Source: Cryobacterium sp. PH31-O1 | GTDB taxonomy: Bacteria; Actinomycetota; Actinomycetes; Actinomycetales; Microbacteriaceae | Reading direction: 5' to 3' | DNA: 64,000 bases | Assembly (NCBI RefSeq): GCF_030063455.1 | Contig: NZ_JASITB010000003.1 | Coordinates: 124,001-188,000 of the forward strand | Position numbers and translations under genes: made by a program | Notes under the pieces: generated by a model | What the model saw: only the letters and a program-made list of their open reading frames with translations | The model's database searches: none | Told to the model about the DNA's origin: nothing | Shown here: one piece after another, positions 45,015-53,684 of the stretch | Position numbering within the stretch: position 1 is the stretch's first letter | How the letters are laid out: each line of letters begins with the position of its first letter

Positions 45015-45388
45015 AAGCCGCCGGCCAGGGCGCAGGAGTGCGCTTCGAGGGTCAGGGCTACGAACAGCCCTGGCAGCCCCTGCGCCGTGACTCGGGTACA
45101 GACGAACTCCCCGCGGCGATCCGAAGACAGGCTTGCCCCGGTGACCGCGTTTCGCACGAGCCCAGCGGCCCGCCCCGCGCTGTCACCGCGCGCGAGCGCA
45201 CGGGCGGCGCTGGCGGCGGCATCCGTCAACCGCACCTGCACGCCGACCACCTGAACGGCGCCGAGGCAACAGACCAGAACGAGCACAACCGCCGGCAGCG
45301 CCGTGGCGAATTCGGCCGTCGTGCTGCCCCGATTATCCCGAAGGCCGCGAAGACTCCGAAAACCCCAGCTACCCGATGCTGAGAGCAC
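45011..45388 (-). CDS. TadE-like protein
   Basis: About 125 residues with RGSTTAEFATALPAVVLVLVCCLGAVQVVGVQ, the TadE N-terminal helix with its conserved Glu five residues after the Gly/Ser, then VRLTDAAASAARALARGD. TadE proteins are processed pseudopilins. The start is uncertain: GTG 45388 lies within the end of the upstream gene (20-bp overlap) and lacks a clear Shine-Dalgarno. Four-base overlap with the following gene. Confidence 0.75.
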   Translation of the reverse strand: MLSASGSWGFRSLRGLRDNRGSTTAEFATALPAVVLVLVCCLGAVQVVGVQVRLTDAAASAARALARGDSAGRAAGLVRNAVTGASLSSDRRGEFVCTRVTAQGLPGLFVALTLEAHSCALAGGL

Positions 45389-45605
45389 GACGCACCAGAT
45401 CGGTGAGCATTCCCCGCACCTCGTCGCTGCGCAAAATGACGATGAGCAGCCCGGCAAATCCGACCGCGGCCATGGTGGCCACAACGTATTCCGCGGTCGC
45501 GGCACCAGCTTCGTCGGCCAGGCGTCGAAGCGCAGCGCGACCGCGCACGTCGGGTTTAGTGCTTGCTGCAGTTTCTGCTGGCGCTCCAGGCATCTTTGTA
45601 TACAC
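45369..45605 (-). CDS. Flp pilin-like small protein (DUF4244 type)
   Basis: A 78-residue protein with a charged N-terminus and a single helix in GAATAEYVVATMAAVGFAGLLIVIL, the pattern of DUF4244/Flp pilins, where cleavage before the helix and Glu at +5 are expected. I place the start at GTG 45605 because AAGGAG lies eight bases upstream; ATG 45593 is twenty bases from it. It is the probable major pilin of the locus. Confidence 0.78.
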   Translation of the reverse strand: MYTKMPGAPAETAASTKPDVRGRAALRRLADEAGAATAEYVVATMAAVGFAGLLIVILRSDEVRGMLTDLVRRALSIG

Positions 45606-45714
45606 AGACTCGTCTCCTTCGGCGTCCATCGACGCTGGTTGGGCGGCACGAGCACGTTCACTCTGCTCGTGTCTGCTGGTCCGCGCTGGCGCATCCGCCC
45701 ATCTGTGCAAAGTT

Positions 45715-46794
45715 TCAGAACGTCGTCAGGGTGGAGGAGAGCACACTGATCAGCAGCGGCACCACCCCGACGAGCATGAACGCAGGCAGCACGCACAATC
45801 CGAGCGGCAACATCAGCGTCACCGAAAGCGTCGCTGCCCGGCGCGCCCCCGCATTGCGGGCATCGCGGCGCAGTTGTTCGGCCTCACTGCGCAGCAATTC
45901 CGCGGCGGGAACCCCGGCGCGGATCGACAGGGCGAGCACCCGATCAATGGGATCAACGTCGGAATCGGAGGTGATGCCGTAGCGCCCGACCGCGGCATGA
46001 ACCAGGGCCCGCGAACGGTCGACCGATCCGCCGCCGGACATGGCAATCGCCATGAGCTCCAGGCGCAGCCCGGGAGTCAGCTCCGTCGGGGCGGCCCGGC
46101 GCACGAGGGTGCGGCTCCAACTGGCGGCGGCGAGCATCAACAGCGCACCGCCACCAAGACAGACCAGACCCGGCACGGTCGCAAACAGGGTACGCAGGGA
46201 GTCGAAACCCATCAGACTGCCGAAAAGAACGCCGATCACCGGCAGCACCATGACCAGCCGGGCGGTCGCTCGCGGGGCAGCCAGGGCTACCTCCAGGTCG
46301 CGCTGCACCTGGGAGAGTTCTCGCAACGACGCGGCGAGTTCGCGGAGGCACCCGGCGAGCGGGGCGCCCGCCTGAGTCGCCACCTGCCAGGCGGCAGCGA
46401 GGCCGAGCCACGCGCTCTCAGCCTGCCCCGCCGAATCCCCCCGTCGCCCGGCGCGGGCCGAGGATGGCGCCGGGCGCACACCGCCGGCCGGCCGGTGCTC
46501 CCCCGCCTGCCGGCGTGCCTGGCCAGCGATCGCGTCGGCCACACTGTCGCCGCGGGTCGCCGCCCGGGCTGCAGCCCGAAGGATGCCCGTGGTCGCCGAA
46601 ACAGCCCGGCTCGGCGGCGGGCTGCCCCTCCACCCGGCCGTTATCGGCTCAGTACCCGAACCGGCCGTCGCGTCCCTGGCCGGCAACAGATACCCCCACG
46701 CCGAGACCGGGGAGACGCCGGCCGACAGCAGTACCGCGAGCCGCTGGGTGACCGCCGCGACTTCCTCAAGCTGCGGCACCGCTTCAGCCGGCAT
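45715..46794 (-). CDS. Fused TadB-TadC-like inner-membrane platform protein
   Basis: A 359-residue protein with two T2SS-F-like halves: the first with REL...LSQVQRDLEVALAAPRATARLVMVLPVIGVLFGSLMGFD (TadB-like), the second with VLALSIRAGVPAAELLRSEAEQLRRDARNAGARRAATLSVTLMLPLGLCVLPAFMLV (TadC-like). In mycobacteria these are two genes (Rv3658c and Rv3657c). It anchors the TadA ATPase at the membrane. The ATG shares one base with the tadA stop (TGATG). Confidence 0.82.
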   Translation of the reverse strand: MPAEAVPQLEEVAAVTQRLAVLLSAGVSPVSAWGYLLPARDATAGSGTEPITAGWRGSPPPSRAVSATTGILRAAARAATRGDSVADAIAGQARRQAGEHRPAGGVRPAPSSARAGRRGDSAGQAESAWLGLAAAWQVATQAGAPLAGCLRELAASLRELSQVQRDLEVALAAPRATARLVMVLPVIGVLFGSLMGFDSLRTLFATVPGLVCLGGGALLMLAAASWSRTLVRRAAPTELTPGLRLELMAIAMSGGGSVDRSRALVHAAVGRYGITSDSDVDPIDRVLALSIRAGVPAAELLRSEAEQLRRDARNAGARRAATLSVTLMLPLGLCVLPAFMLVGVVPLLISVLSSTLTTF

Positions 46795-47912
46795 CAGACC
46801 GCCTCGATTGACAGGCGGTCGCGGCCGTTGAGGGTGAACCGGCCGACCGCTTCGAGCCTGCGCACGCCGTCGGTGCGTTCCAGATGCAGCACCAGCCCGA
46901 TCGCGCTCACCGTCTGCCGGGCCACGGCCGAGGCGCTCATCCCGGCAAGCGCTCCGAGTGCTTCCAACCGAGCCGGAACATCTTCGAGCGAATTCGCGTG
47001 CAGCGTGCCGGCTCCCCCGTCGTGCCCAGTGTTGAGGGCGGCGAGCAGCTCCCGAATCTCAGACCCGCGGCACTCACCCAGCACGAGGCGATCCGGCCGC
47101 ATCCGCAGCGCCTCGCGCAGCAGCGCCTCGAGGCCGATGCGCCCGGCTCCCTCCAGATTGGCCTGCCGGGCTTCCAACGCGACGACGTGCGGGTGGCGGA
47201 TGCGCAGCTCGGCCACATCTTCGATCGCAACGATGCGCTCGTCCGCGGGCGCTTCGCCGAGCAGCGCGGCCAGCAGGGTGGTCTTCCCGCTTCCTGCGGC
47301 ACCGGTGATGAGCAGATTCTGACGGCCTCGCACCGCAGCGCGCAGCCGGCTCAGCCGGGCAGCGGATGCCTCCCCCACGCCGAACAATCCAGCTTCTGCG
47401 AGAGCACCGAGGCTTCGATCTGCGGCGTGCGGCAGTCGAATCGAGAGCAGCGTTCCGGTACTCGACACCGGCGGCAGCACAGCGTGCACCCGAATACCGT
47501 CGGCCAGACGCACATCCACGCACGGGCTAGCCTCGTCGATGTGCCGGCCGCCGAGCGCGATCAGCCGCACAGCCAATTCCCGCACCGCGGCCTCGCCGAG
47601 CTGCCACGCTGGCGCGAACGCGAGGCCGTGCCCGGCGTCGATCCACAGCCCGGAGTCGCCATTGACGAACAGGTCCGTGGTGTCGGGGTGTGCGGCGTAG
47701 CTCGCCAACGGTCCGAGCGCGCGCACATTCATCCGCTCGTTGCCGACCGCGGTCGGTTCAGCTTCAGGCATTGCCGCCGTGCGATGCCGAGCTGTCTTCG
47801 CGAGCGGCGGTGCAGCAGATTTGATACCGGCCGCCAGCGGCGTGCCAGGATCTGCCCGCGGCTCCACGACCGGAACGGCATACGACGGAACGGCAACGAA
47901 GGGCTGGCCCAT
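46794..47912 (-). CDS. tadA: TadA-type secretion/pilus ATPase
   Basis: A 372-residue type II/IV secretion ATPase of the CpaF/TadA branch: an N-terminal domain (TTDLFVNGDSGLWID, IRVHAVLPPVSSTGTLLSIRLP), Walker A LLITGAAGSGKTTLLAALL, Asp box ERIVAIEDVAELRI, Walker B RLVLGECRGSEI and the His box in HDGGAGTLHANS. It powers pilin assembly. TAGCCT lies six bases before the ATG, indicating a leaderless message. The mycobacterial ssd/tadZ-like gene usually found upstream is absent; the 6C RNA takes that place. Confidence 0.93.
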   Translation of the reverse strand: MGQPFVAVPSYAVPVVEPRADPGTPLAAGIKSAAPPLAKTARHRTAAMPEAEPTAVGNERMNVRALGPLASYAAHPDTTDLFVNGDSGLWIDAGHGLAFAPAWQLGEAAVRELAVRLIALGGRHIDEASPCVDVRLADGIRVHAVLPPVSSTGTLLSIRLPHAADRSLGALAEAGLFGVGEASAARLSRLRAAVRGRQNLLITGAAGSGKTTLLAALLGEAPADERIVAIEDVAELRIRHPHVVALEARQANLEGAGRIGLEALLREALRMRPDRLVLGECRGSEIRELLAALNTGHDGGAGTLHANSLEDVPARLEALGALAGMSASAVARQTVSAIGLVLHLERTDGVRRLEAVGRFTLNGRDRLSIEAV

Positions 47913-47918
47913 GCTTCG

Positions 47919-47924
47919 AGGCTA
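47919..47924 (-). promoter_or_regulatory. -10 element of tadA (leaderless start)
   Basis: TAGCCT six bases upstream of the tadA ATG; no Shine-Dalgarno and no convincing -35. Confidence 0.5.
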
Positions 47925-48004
47925 GGACCGGGTGACCACGCGTCTGCTGCCGCGGTCGAATCTGTGCAGTGCCTGCTCGCCAGCCGGTCGGTGGAGGAGT
48001 CGGG

Positions 48005-48092
48005 TTAAAAAGAAGGGGCGGCACCTATTGGGGGGAACAGGTGCCGCCTAGCACCACGTAGATTGGGGGGAACCGTACGCGGTGCTGGTCAA
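48005..48092 (-). ncRNA. 6C small RNA
   Basis: Read leftward, two consecutive hairpins each carry GTTCCCCCCAAT in the loop. Hairpin 1 (48086-48050): AGCACCGCGTA pairs with TACGTGGTGCT with one mismatch. Hairpin 2 (48048-48017): perfect GGCGGCACCT / AGGTGCCGCC. A CTTCTTTTT tract follows, so hairpin 2 is also the terminator. Two stem-loops with runs of six C define the actinobacterial 6C RNA, called B11 in Mycobacterium tuberculosis, where it also lies beside the tad-like locus. The C-rich loops can pair with G-rich Shine-Dalgarno sequences. The exact 5' end is not determined. Confidence 0.92.
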
Positions 48093-48317
48093 AACTTTCG
48101 TTCAGACGTGTTTTAGTTTACGCAGCCGCGCCAAAATTGCAAGTCCATTGTCCTCATTTGAGAGGACACTCGCCTGGGGGGTAAAGTTTGCCCCCGAAAC
48201 GAGGGGCCGTTTCTCAGTATTTCGTTTGTGTATACAGAGATTGACGCAAAACCGGTAGGGTTCAGGTGAGCTGGCAATGTCCTGCATGCACGTACCGCAA
48301 AGGAGCGAATTACACAT

Positions 48318-50291
48318 ATGACGGTTAAAATTGACACCCTCCTGCACGAATCGCGTCGATTCGCGCCCACTCCCGAGTTCGCCGCACAGACAGCAGCGAC
48401 ACCAGATCTGTACACCGACGCCCAGAAGGACCCGGCCACGTTTTGGGCTGATCAGGCCCGTAATCTGCTGCACTGGCACAAGCCATTCACCAAGACCCTC
48501 GACTGGACGAACCCCCCGTTCGCGAAGTGGTTCGAAGACGGCGAACTCAACGTCGCCTACAACTGCCTCGATCGCCACGTGCTGGCTGGCAACGGCGACC
48601 GCGTCGCGCTCTACTTCGAGGGTGAGCCCGGCGATTCGCGCAGCTATACCTACGCTGAACTGACCACCGAGGTCAAAAAGGCCGCCAACGTTCTGCTCGG
48701 ACTCGGCGTCACGGCCGGTGACCGCGTGGCCGTCTACCTGCCGATGATTCCCGAGGCCGTCATCTCTATGCTCGCCGTCGCCCGGATCGGTGCCGTGCAC
48801 TCCGTCATCTTCGGCGGGTTCAGCGCGGAGAGCCTGCGCTCCCGCATCGACGACGCCAACGCCGTGCTCGTCATCACCGCCGATGGTGGCTACCGCAAGG
48901 GCAAGGTGAGCGCACTCAAGCCGGCCGTGGACGCCGCCCTGCAGAGCAACGACTCCTCGGTGAAGAACGTGCTCGTAGTCAAGCGCACCGGCCAGGATGT
49001 GCAGTGGAACGACCGCGACATCTGGTGGTCCGACGCCTTGGACGCCGCTTCGCCCGAGCACGAAGCGCAGGCTTTCCCGGCCGAGAACCCGCTCTTCATT
49101 CTGTATACATCGGGCACGACCGGCGCGCCGAAGGGCATCCTGCACACCAGCGGCGGCTACCTCACCCAGAATGCGTTCACCCACCAGAACGTTTTCGACC
49201 TCAAGCCCGAAACGGATGTCTACTGGTGCACCGCCGACGTCGGCTGGATCACCGGACACAGCTACGTGGTTTACGGACCGCTCGCCAACGGCGCCACCCA
49301 GGTGCTCTACGAGGGCACCCCCGATTCCCCGCACACCGGCCGCTGGTGGGAGATCATCGAGAAGTACAAGGTCTCGATTCTGTATACAGCGCCAACCGCC
49401 ATCCGCACGTTCATGAAACTCGGCCGTCAGATTCCGCAGAAGTTCGACCTGTCCAGCCTGCGCGTACTCGGTTCGGTGGGCGAGCCCATCAACCCCGAAG
49501 CCTGGATGTGGTACCGGGAGGTCATCGGCAGCAACCTCACGCCGATCGTAGACACCTGGTGGCAGACCGAGACCGGATCGATCATGGTCTCGGCCCTGGC
49601 CGGTCTCACCGAGACGAAGCCGGGCGCTGCCCAGGTTCCCGTTCCCGGCATCACGATCGACGTGCTCGACGACGACGGCCAGCACGTCGGTCACGGCAAC
49701 GGCGGGCTCCTCGTAGTCACGCAGCCCTGGCCGGCCATGCTCCGCGGCATCTGGGGCGACCCTGAACGCTTCAAGGAGACCTACTGGGACAAGTTCGACG
49801 GCACCACCGGCGCGAAGGACGGCCCGCTGTACTTCGCCGGCGACGGCGCCCGTCTCGACCACGACGGTGATATCTGGCTGCTCGGCCGCGTTGACGACGT
49901 CATGAACGTGTCGGGCCACCGCCTGTCCACCGCCGAGATCGAGTCGTCCCTCGTGGCCCACTCCCTCACGGCTGAAGCCGCTGTGGTCGGCGCCGCCGAT
50001 GAGACCACCGGTCAGGCGGTCGTCGCGTTCGTGGTGATCAAGTTCAGCCAGGCTGAGATCGCCTCGCACGAGGACATCGTCAGCATTCTGCGGGCGCACG
50101 TTGCCCAGCAGATCGGTGCCATCGCCCGCCCGCGCGACATCTATATCGTCGACGAGCTGCCGAAGACCCGTTCAGGCAAGATCATGCGGCGCCTGCTGCG
50201 CGACGCGGCCGAGGGGCGCGACGTCGGCGACGTGACGACCCTCGCCGACACCATGGTGATGAACACCATCACGTCGCAGATGAAGAAGTAG
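48318..50291 (+). CDS. acs: Acetyl-CoA synthetase
   Basis: A 657-residue AMP-forming ligase of the expected size. Motifs: YTSGTTGAPKGILH (P-loop), TWWQTETGSIM, DIWLLGRVDDVMNVSGHR (hinge) and PKTRSGKIMRR with the catalytic Lys that acetylation silences. It activates acetate to acetyl-CoA in the cytosol. AAAGGAG lies about thirteen bases before the ATG, longer than usual. A strong terminator follows. It is divergent from the 6C RNA and tad genes. Confidence 0.96.
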   Translation: MTVKIDTLLHESRRFAPTPEFAAQTAATPDLYTDAQKDPATFWADQARNLLHWHKPFTKTLDWTNPPFAKWFEDGELNVAYNCLDRHVLAGNGDRVALYFEGEPGDSRSYTYAELTTEVKKAANVLLGLGVTAGDRVAVYLPMIPEAVISMLAVARIGAVHSVIFGGFSAESLRSRIDDANAVLVITADGGYRKGKVSALKPAVDAALQSNDSSVKNVLVVKRTGQDVQWNDRDIWWSDALDAASPEHEAQAFPAENPLFILYTSGTTGAPKGILHTSGGYLTQNAFTHQNVFDLKPETDVYWCTADVGWITGHSYVVYGPLANGATQVLYEGTPDSPHTGRWWEIIEKYKVSILYTAPTAIRTFMKLGRQIPQKFDLSSLRVLGSVGEPINPEAWMWYREVIGSNLTPIVDTWWQTETGSIMVSALAGLTETKPGAAQVPVPGITIDVLDDDGQHVGHGNGGLLVVTQPWPAMLRGIWGDPERFKETYWDKFDGTTGAKDGPLYFAGDGARLDHDGDIWLLGRVDDVMNVSGHRLSTAEIESSLVAHSLTAEAAVVGAADETTGQAVVAFVVIKFSQAEIASHEDIVSILRAHVAQQIGAIARPRDIYIVDELPKTRSGKIMRRLLRDAAEGRDVGDVTTLADTMVMNTITSQMKK

Positions 50292-50305
50292 CAGCTGCTT
50301 AAATA

Positions 50306-50349
50306 AAGCGGATGCCGCTCCCCCGGTGGGGAGCGGCATCCGCTTTTTT
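50306..50349. terminator. Strong bidirectional terminator after acs
   Basis: Stem arms of 18 bp (AAGCGGATGCCGCTCCCC with its complement) around a four-base loop, then six T residues on the right and an A-rich left flank, serving both acs and the leftward ridA gene. Both arms contain the over-represented GCGGATGC octamer. Confidence 0.93.
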
Positions 50350-50362
50350 GCGCAGGTAGCGC

Positions 50363-50833
50363 TTACGCGAAGGCGACGACGAATTCGATCTCGACCGGGG
50401 CATCCAGCGGCAGCACCGCCACGCCAACGGCCGACCGCGCGTGGCGGCCGAGGTCGCCGAAGATCTCGACGAGTACGTCGGAGGCACCGTTAACGACGGT
50501 CGGCTGGCCGGTGAATGACGGGTCGGACGCGACGAAACCGGTTACCTTGACGACCTGAGTGATGCGGTCGAGCGACCCAATTGCGCTCTTGATGGCCGCA
50601 AGACCATTGAGCGCGCAGGTGCGGGCGTACTCCTGAGCGTCAGCGGCGGGAACGAGGCCGTGACCGTCGCCAACCTTGCCGGCGGCGGGTAGGGCGCCCG
50701 ACACCATGGGCAGCTGCCCGGCAGTGTAGACGAACCCGTTGCTGATGACTGCGGGCAGGTAGGCGGCGACCGGGGGAACGACACCGGGCAGTTCAATGCC
50801 CAGTTCAGCCAGGCGTGCTTCGATCTTCGACAC
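50363..50833 (-). CDS. RidA/YjgF-family protein
   Basis: A 156-residue RidA-fold protein: SNGFVYTAGQLPMV, ARTCALNGLAAIKSAIGSLDRI and VKVTGFVASDPSF, ending HARSAVGVAVLPLDAPVEIEFVVA with the conserved Arg that binds the carboxylate of enamine/imine substrates. Canonical RidA deaminates reactive 2-aminoacrylate. The longer N-terminus and ponA-linked position match the mycobacterial Rv3678c type. GTG start with AGAGG seven bases upstream; two bases after the DUF4177-like stop. Confidence 0.88.
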   Translation of the reverse strand: MSKIEARLAELGIELPGVVPPVAAYLPAVISNGFVYTAGQLPMVSGALPAAGKVGDGHGLVPAADAQEYARTCALNGLAAIKSAIGSLDRITQVVKVTGFVASDPSFTGQPTVVNGASDVLVEIFGDLGRHARSAVGVAVLPLDAPVEIEFVVAFA

Positions 50834-50835
50834 GG

Positions 50836-51003
50836 TTATGCCTCTTCCTTTGGGGCGAGTGGGCGTTTCAGATAAGCGACGAGGCCACCTTCTGGGCCGG
50901 GTACGACCTGCACGAGTTCCCACCCGTCGGTGCCCCAGTTGTTCAAAATGGCGGCCGTATTGTGGATCATCAACGGCGTTGTGAGGTATTCCCAGGCGGG
51001 CAT
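50836..51003 (-). CDS. DUF4177-like 55-residue protein
   Basis: ATG 51003 (AGGAG upstream) to TAA 50838-50836 reads MPAWEYLTTPLMIHNTAAIL ... GTDGWELVQVV ... YLKRP. The WEY...LN.WG.DGWELV pattern is that of small DUF4177-type proteins. A counterpart of similar size (Rv3678A) lies beside Rv3678c in mycobacteria. Function unknown; probably co-translated with ridA (two-base gap) and divergent from the PBP gene. Confidence 0.85.
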   Translation of the reverse strand: MPAWEYLTTPLMIHNTAAILNNWGTDGWELVQVVPGPEGGLVAYLKRPLAPKEEA

Positions 51004-51040
51004 GTGACTCCTATTGAGGCGGGCATTCAGATTTGTCGTT

Positions 51041-51046
51041 TAAGCT
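51041..51046 (+). promoter_or_regulatory. -10 element of the PBP gene (leaderless start)
   Basis: TAAGCT seven bases before ATG 51054, with no Shine-Dalgarno. It lies in the 50-bp gap to the divergent DUF4177-like gene. Confidence 0.5.
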
Positions 51047-51053
51047 CAAGTCT

Positions 51054-53684
51054 ATGTCTGCCAAAAATCGAACCGTGAGCGGGGCTCTGGGGGGTTTCCT
51101 GGGTCTCGTCGGGATGAGTGCCGTTGCCGGTATTCTCGTGACCGCCGCCGTCGCCCCTGCCGTTGCCCTGTCCGGCATGGCCGCTACGAACACCATCAAC
51201 GTGTTCGACAGCCTGCCCGAGTATCTCGCCATCGATCAGCTCGCCCAGAAAAGCAATATCTACGCCTCGACCAACGCCGAGGACCCGGTAGGTACCCGCG
51301 TGCTCCTCGCCTCGTTCTACGAGCAAAACCGAGTTGACGTTGCATCCGACGCGATCAGTCAGTTCGCTAAGGATGCCGCCATCGCCGGTGAAGACCCGCG
51401 TTTCAGGCAGCACGGCGGTGTGGACATCCAGTCCAGCTTCAATGGTGCTGTGCAAACCCTGGCCGGTGGCGGAACCCGCGGTGGCTCATCGATCACCCAG
51501 CAATACGTAAAAAATGTGCTCATTCAAAAGTGCGAGGTAATGACCGACGCCGCTAAGGCGAAGGAATGCTATACGGATGCGACCCAGACCACCGCCGACC
51601 GCAAGCTGCGCGAGATGCGTCTCGCCATCGGCTTGGAAAAGAAGTACGACAAAGCCGACATTCTTCGCGGCTATCTGAATATCGCCGGCTATGGCGGAAC
51701 GGTCTACGGGATCGAAGCCGCCGCCAACTACTACTACAACACCACCGCGATCAATCTGACACTGCCGCAGGCCGCGAGCCTCGTGGCGATCGTGAACAAC
51801 CCGCAGAAATTTCAGCTCGATCGCCCCAACAGCGAAACCAACGGTGCGGCCAATGGTTACGCGGCCAACAAGGATCGTCGCGATTACATCCTTCAAGAAA
51901 TGCAGAAGTACGACAAGATCAGCCAGGCAGACTATGACGCAGCGATCGCCACGCCCATCGAGCCCGTCATCACCGTGCCGAGTACCGGCTGCCAGACGGC
52001 CGGCGACAACGCTTTCTTCTGCGATTACGTAACAAAGGTCCTCAAAAACGACCCGACCTTCGGCGCGACGGAGGAAGAGCGCGTGGCTAACTTCAGCCGT
52101 GGAGGCTTCAACGTTTATACGACGCTCGACCTGGATCTTCAAGCCACCTCCGTGGCCGCACTCAACGCGAACGTTCCCAAGGTCGTCAACGATTGGAACA
52201 TCGGTGGCGTCGTCTCCAGCGTAAAGGTTGGTACCGGAGCTATCCTCGTGATGGCTCAGAATAAGGATTACAGCCAAGACCCTGCCGTACAGGCCACCGG
52301 TGCGAACTACACGAGCCTCAATTACAACACCGACCACGCGTACGGCGGATCGAATGGATTTCAACCCGGTTCTACCTACAAGGTATTCACCCTCGCCGAG
52401 TGGCTCAAAGAGGGCCACGCGCTCACTGAGCGCGTCGACTCCCGCCGTAAATCCAACTGGGGCGTTTTTCAGGACAGCTGTTTGGGACCACAGAACTATG
52501 ACGCCCAAGACTTCAACCCCCGTAACGACGGAGGCAGTAGTGAATCAAACCCCAACTATTCTGCCCTGCAGTCCACGACTGGCTCCATTAACACCGGCTT
52601 TATCGGTATGGCCAAGAAGCTGGACCTGTGCGGCATTCGTAAGACTGCCGAGTCATTTGGCGTCCATCGCGCGGATGGAGGCGACCTCGGCCAAAACGCC
52701 GCTTCAGTGCTGGGTACCAATGAAATCGCACCCCTGACCATGGCTGCGGCCTTCGCCGGTATCGCCAACAATGGCATGACCTGCACGCCGGTTGCCATCA
52801 CGAAGATGATCCGCTCCGACGGTACCGAATTGCCAATTCCGAAATCGAACTGTACCCAGTCGGTCGAGCCCGCGGTAGCCGCCGGAATGCAGTACGCCAT
52901 GCAAACGGTCATGACCAATGGAACGGCGCGATCCTCCAACGCAGCGACTTCGCCGCGCCCGCCGATGATCGGCAAGACCGGCACCACCGACTCCGCTAAG
53001 GACACCTGGATGAGCGGTGCAACCACCCAGGTCGCCACGGTGGTTGGCGTAGTCAACGTCGGGGGCTCGAACTGGAAGAACCAGCGCAGCTACAAGTCCA
53101 GGCTGTTTGGTAAGGATGCCTCTACGGCGCGCCACCGTATCTGGCCCCTGGTCATGTCGGCCGCCAACGCAAAGTACGGCGGGGATGACTTTCCTGAGGC
53201 CTCATCGAACGTGATCAACGCGGTGGCCGTTCCGGTTCCTGATGTGCGCGGCAAGTCCATGGCCGAGGCCAAATCCACCATCCAGGCGGCTGGTTTCTTG
53301 TTCGTCGACGGCGGTGTGACCACCTCGGAGATGCCCGCCGGGACCGTGGCCAACACGGATCCTGCTGGCGGCTCGGCATCCACTCGCGGTGCCACCGTTA
53401 CCGCCTTCTCGAGTGATGGTTCGGGGGTGACCGTTCCCGATGTCATTGGCAAGAACGAAACGGATGCCCGCACCACACTCACCGCAGCTCCGTACACCTT
53501 CACCGTGGCCAAGCTGGAGCAGGCAACCACCGACAAGGCCCAGGATGGCAAGGTTGTTGCCGTTCAGCCGGGTGTGGGAACGGCCAGCCGTCCCGGTGCT
53601 GCCCTGACCATCGTCATCGGCAAGTACGCACCGGCGCCCGCAGCCTCCGCTCCGGGCAGTGCCCCCGACAAGAAGAACGGATGA
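51054..53684 (+). CDS. Class A penicillin-binding protein with PASTA domains (PonA2-like)
   Basis: An 876-residue bifunctional peptidoglycan synthase: one N-terminal membrane helix, glycosyltransferase domain (AIAGEDPRFRQHGGVD with catalytic Glu, RGGSSITQQYVKN), transpeptidase domain with SxxK (PGSTYKVF), SxN (GSIN) and KTG (IGKTGTTD), then two PASTA repeats (VPDVRGKSMAEAKSTIQAAGF and VPDVIGKNETDARTTL) and a Pro/Ala-rich end. I use ATG 51054; the frame extends to a TTG without support. Stop overlaps the phosphoesterase gene by 4 bp. Confidence 0.94.
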   Translation: MSAKNRTVSGALGGFLGLVGMSAVAGILVTAAVAPAVALSGMAATNTINVFDSLPEYLAIDQLAQKSNIYASTNAEDPVGTRVLLASFYEQNRVDVASDAISQFAKDAAIAGEDPRFRQHGGVDIQSSFNGAVQTLAGGGTRGGSSITQQYVKNVLIQKCEVMTDAAKAKECYTDATQTTADRKLREMRLAIGLEKKYDKADILRGYLNIAGYGGTVYGIEAAANYYYNTTAINLTLPQAASLVAIVNNPQKFQLDRPNSETNGAANGYAANKDRRDYILQEMQKYDKISQADYDAAIATPIEPVITVPSTGCQTAGDNAFFCDYVTKVLKNDPTFGATEEERVANFSRGGFNVYTTLDLDLQATSVAALNANVPKVVNDWNIGGVVSSVKVGTGAILVMAQNKDYSQDPAVQATGANYTSLNYNTDHAYGGSNGFQPGSTYKVFTLAEWLKEGHALTERVDSRRKSNWGVFQDSCLGPQNYDAQDFNPRNDGGSSESNPNYSALQSTTGSINTGFIGMAKKLDLCGIRKTAESFGVHRADGGDLGQNAASVLGTNEIAPLTMAAAFAGIANNGMTCTPVAITKMIRSDGTELPIPKSNCTQSVEPAVAAGMQYAMQTVMTNGTARSSNAATSPRPPMIGKTGTTDSAKDTWMSGATTQVATVVGVVNVGGSNWKNQRSYKSRLFGKDASTARHRIWPLVMSAANAKYGGDDFPEASSNVINAVAVPVPDVRGKSMAEAKSTIQAAGFLFVDGGVTTSEMPAGTVANTDPAGGSASTRGATVTAFSSDGSGVTVPDVIGKNETDARTTLTAAPYTFTVAKLEQATTDKAQDGKVVAVQPGVGTASRPGAALTIVIGKYAPAPAASAPGSAPDKKNG

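Noticed and set aside
44622-47912. Conjugation or type IV secretion locus
   Set aside because: The ATPase is of the TadA/CpaF branch and is followed by platform and pilin-like genes; no relaxase, coupling protein or other T4SS part.
48227-48236. TGTATACA palindrome upstream of acs as an operator
   Set aside because: The same octamer occurs twice inside acs as ordinary codons and again near 45598, so it is weak evidence for a site.
48102-50099. 665-codon leftward frame antisense to acs
   Set aside because: Fully inside acs on the other strand; composition is the mirror of high-GC third positions and no family motif is present.
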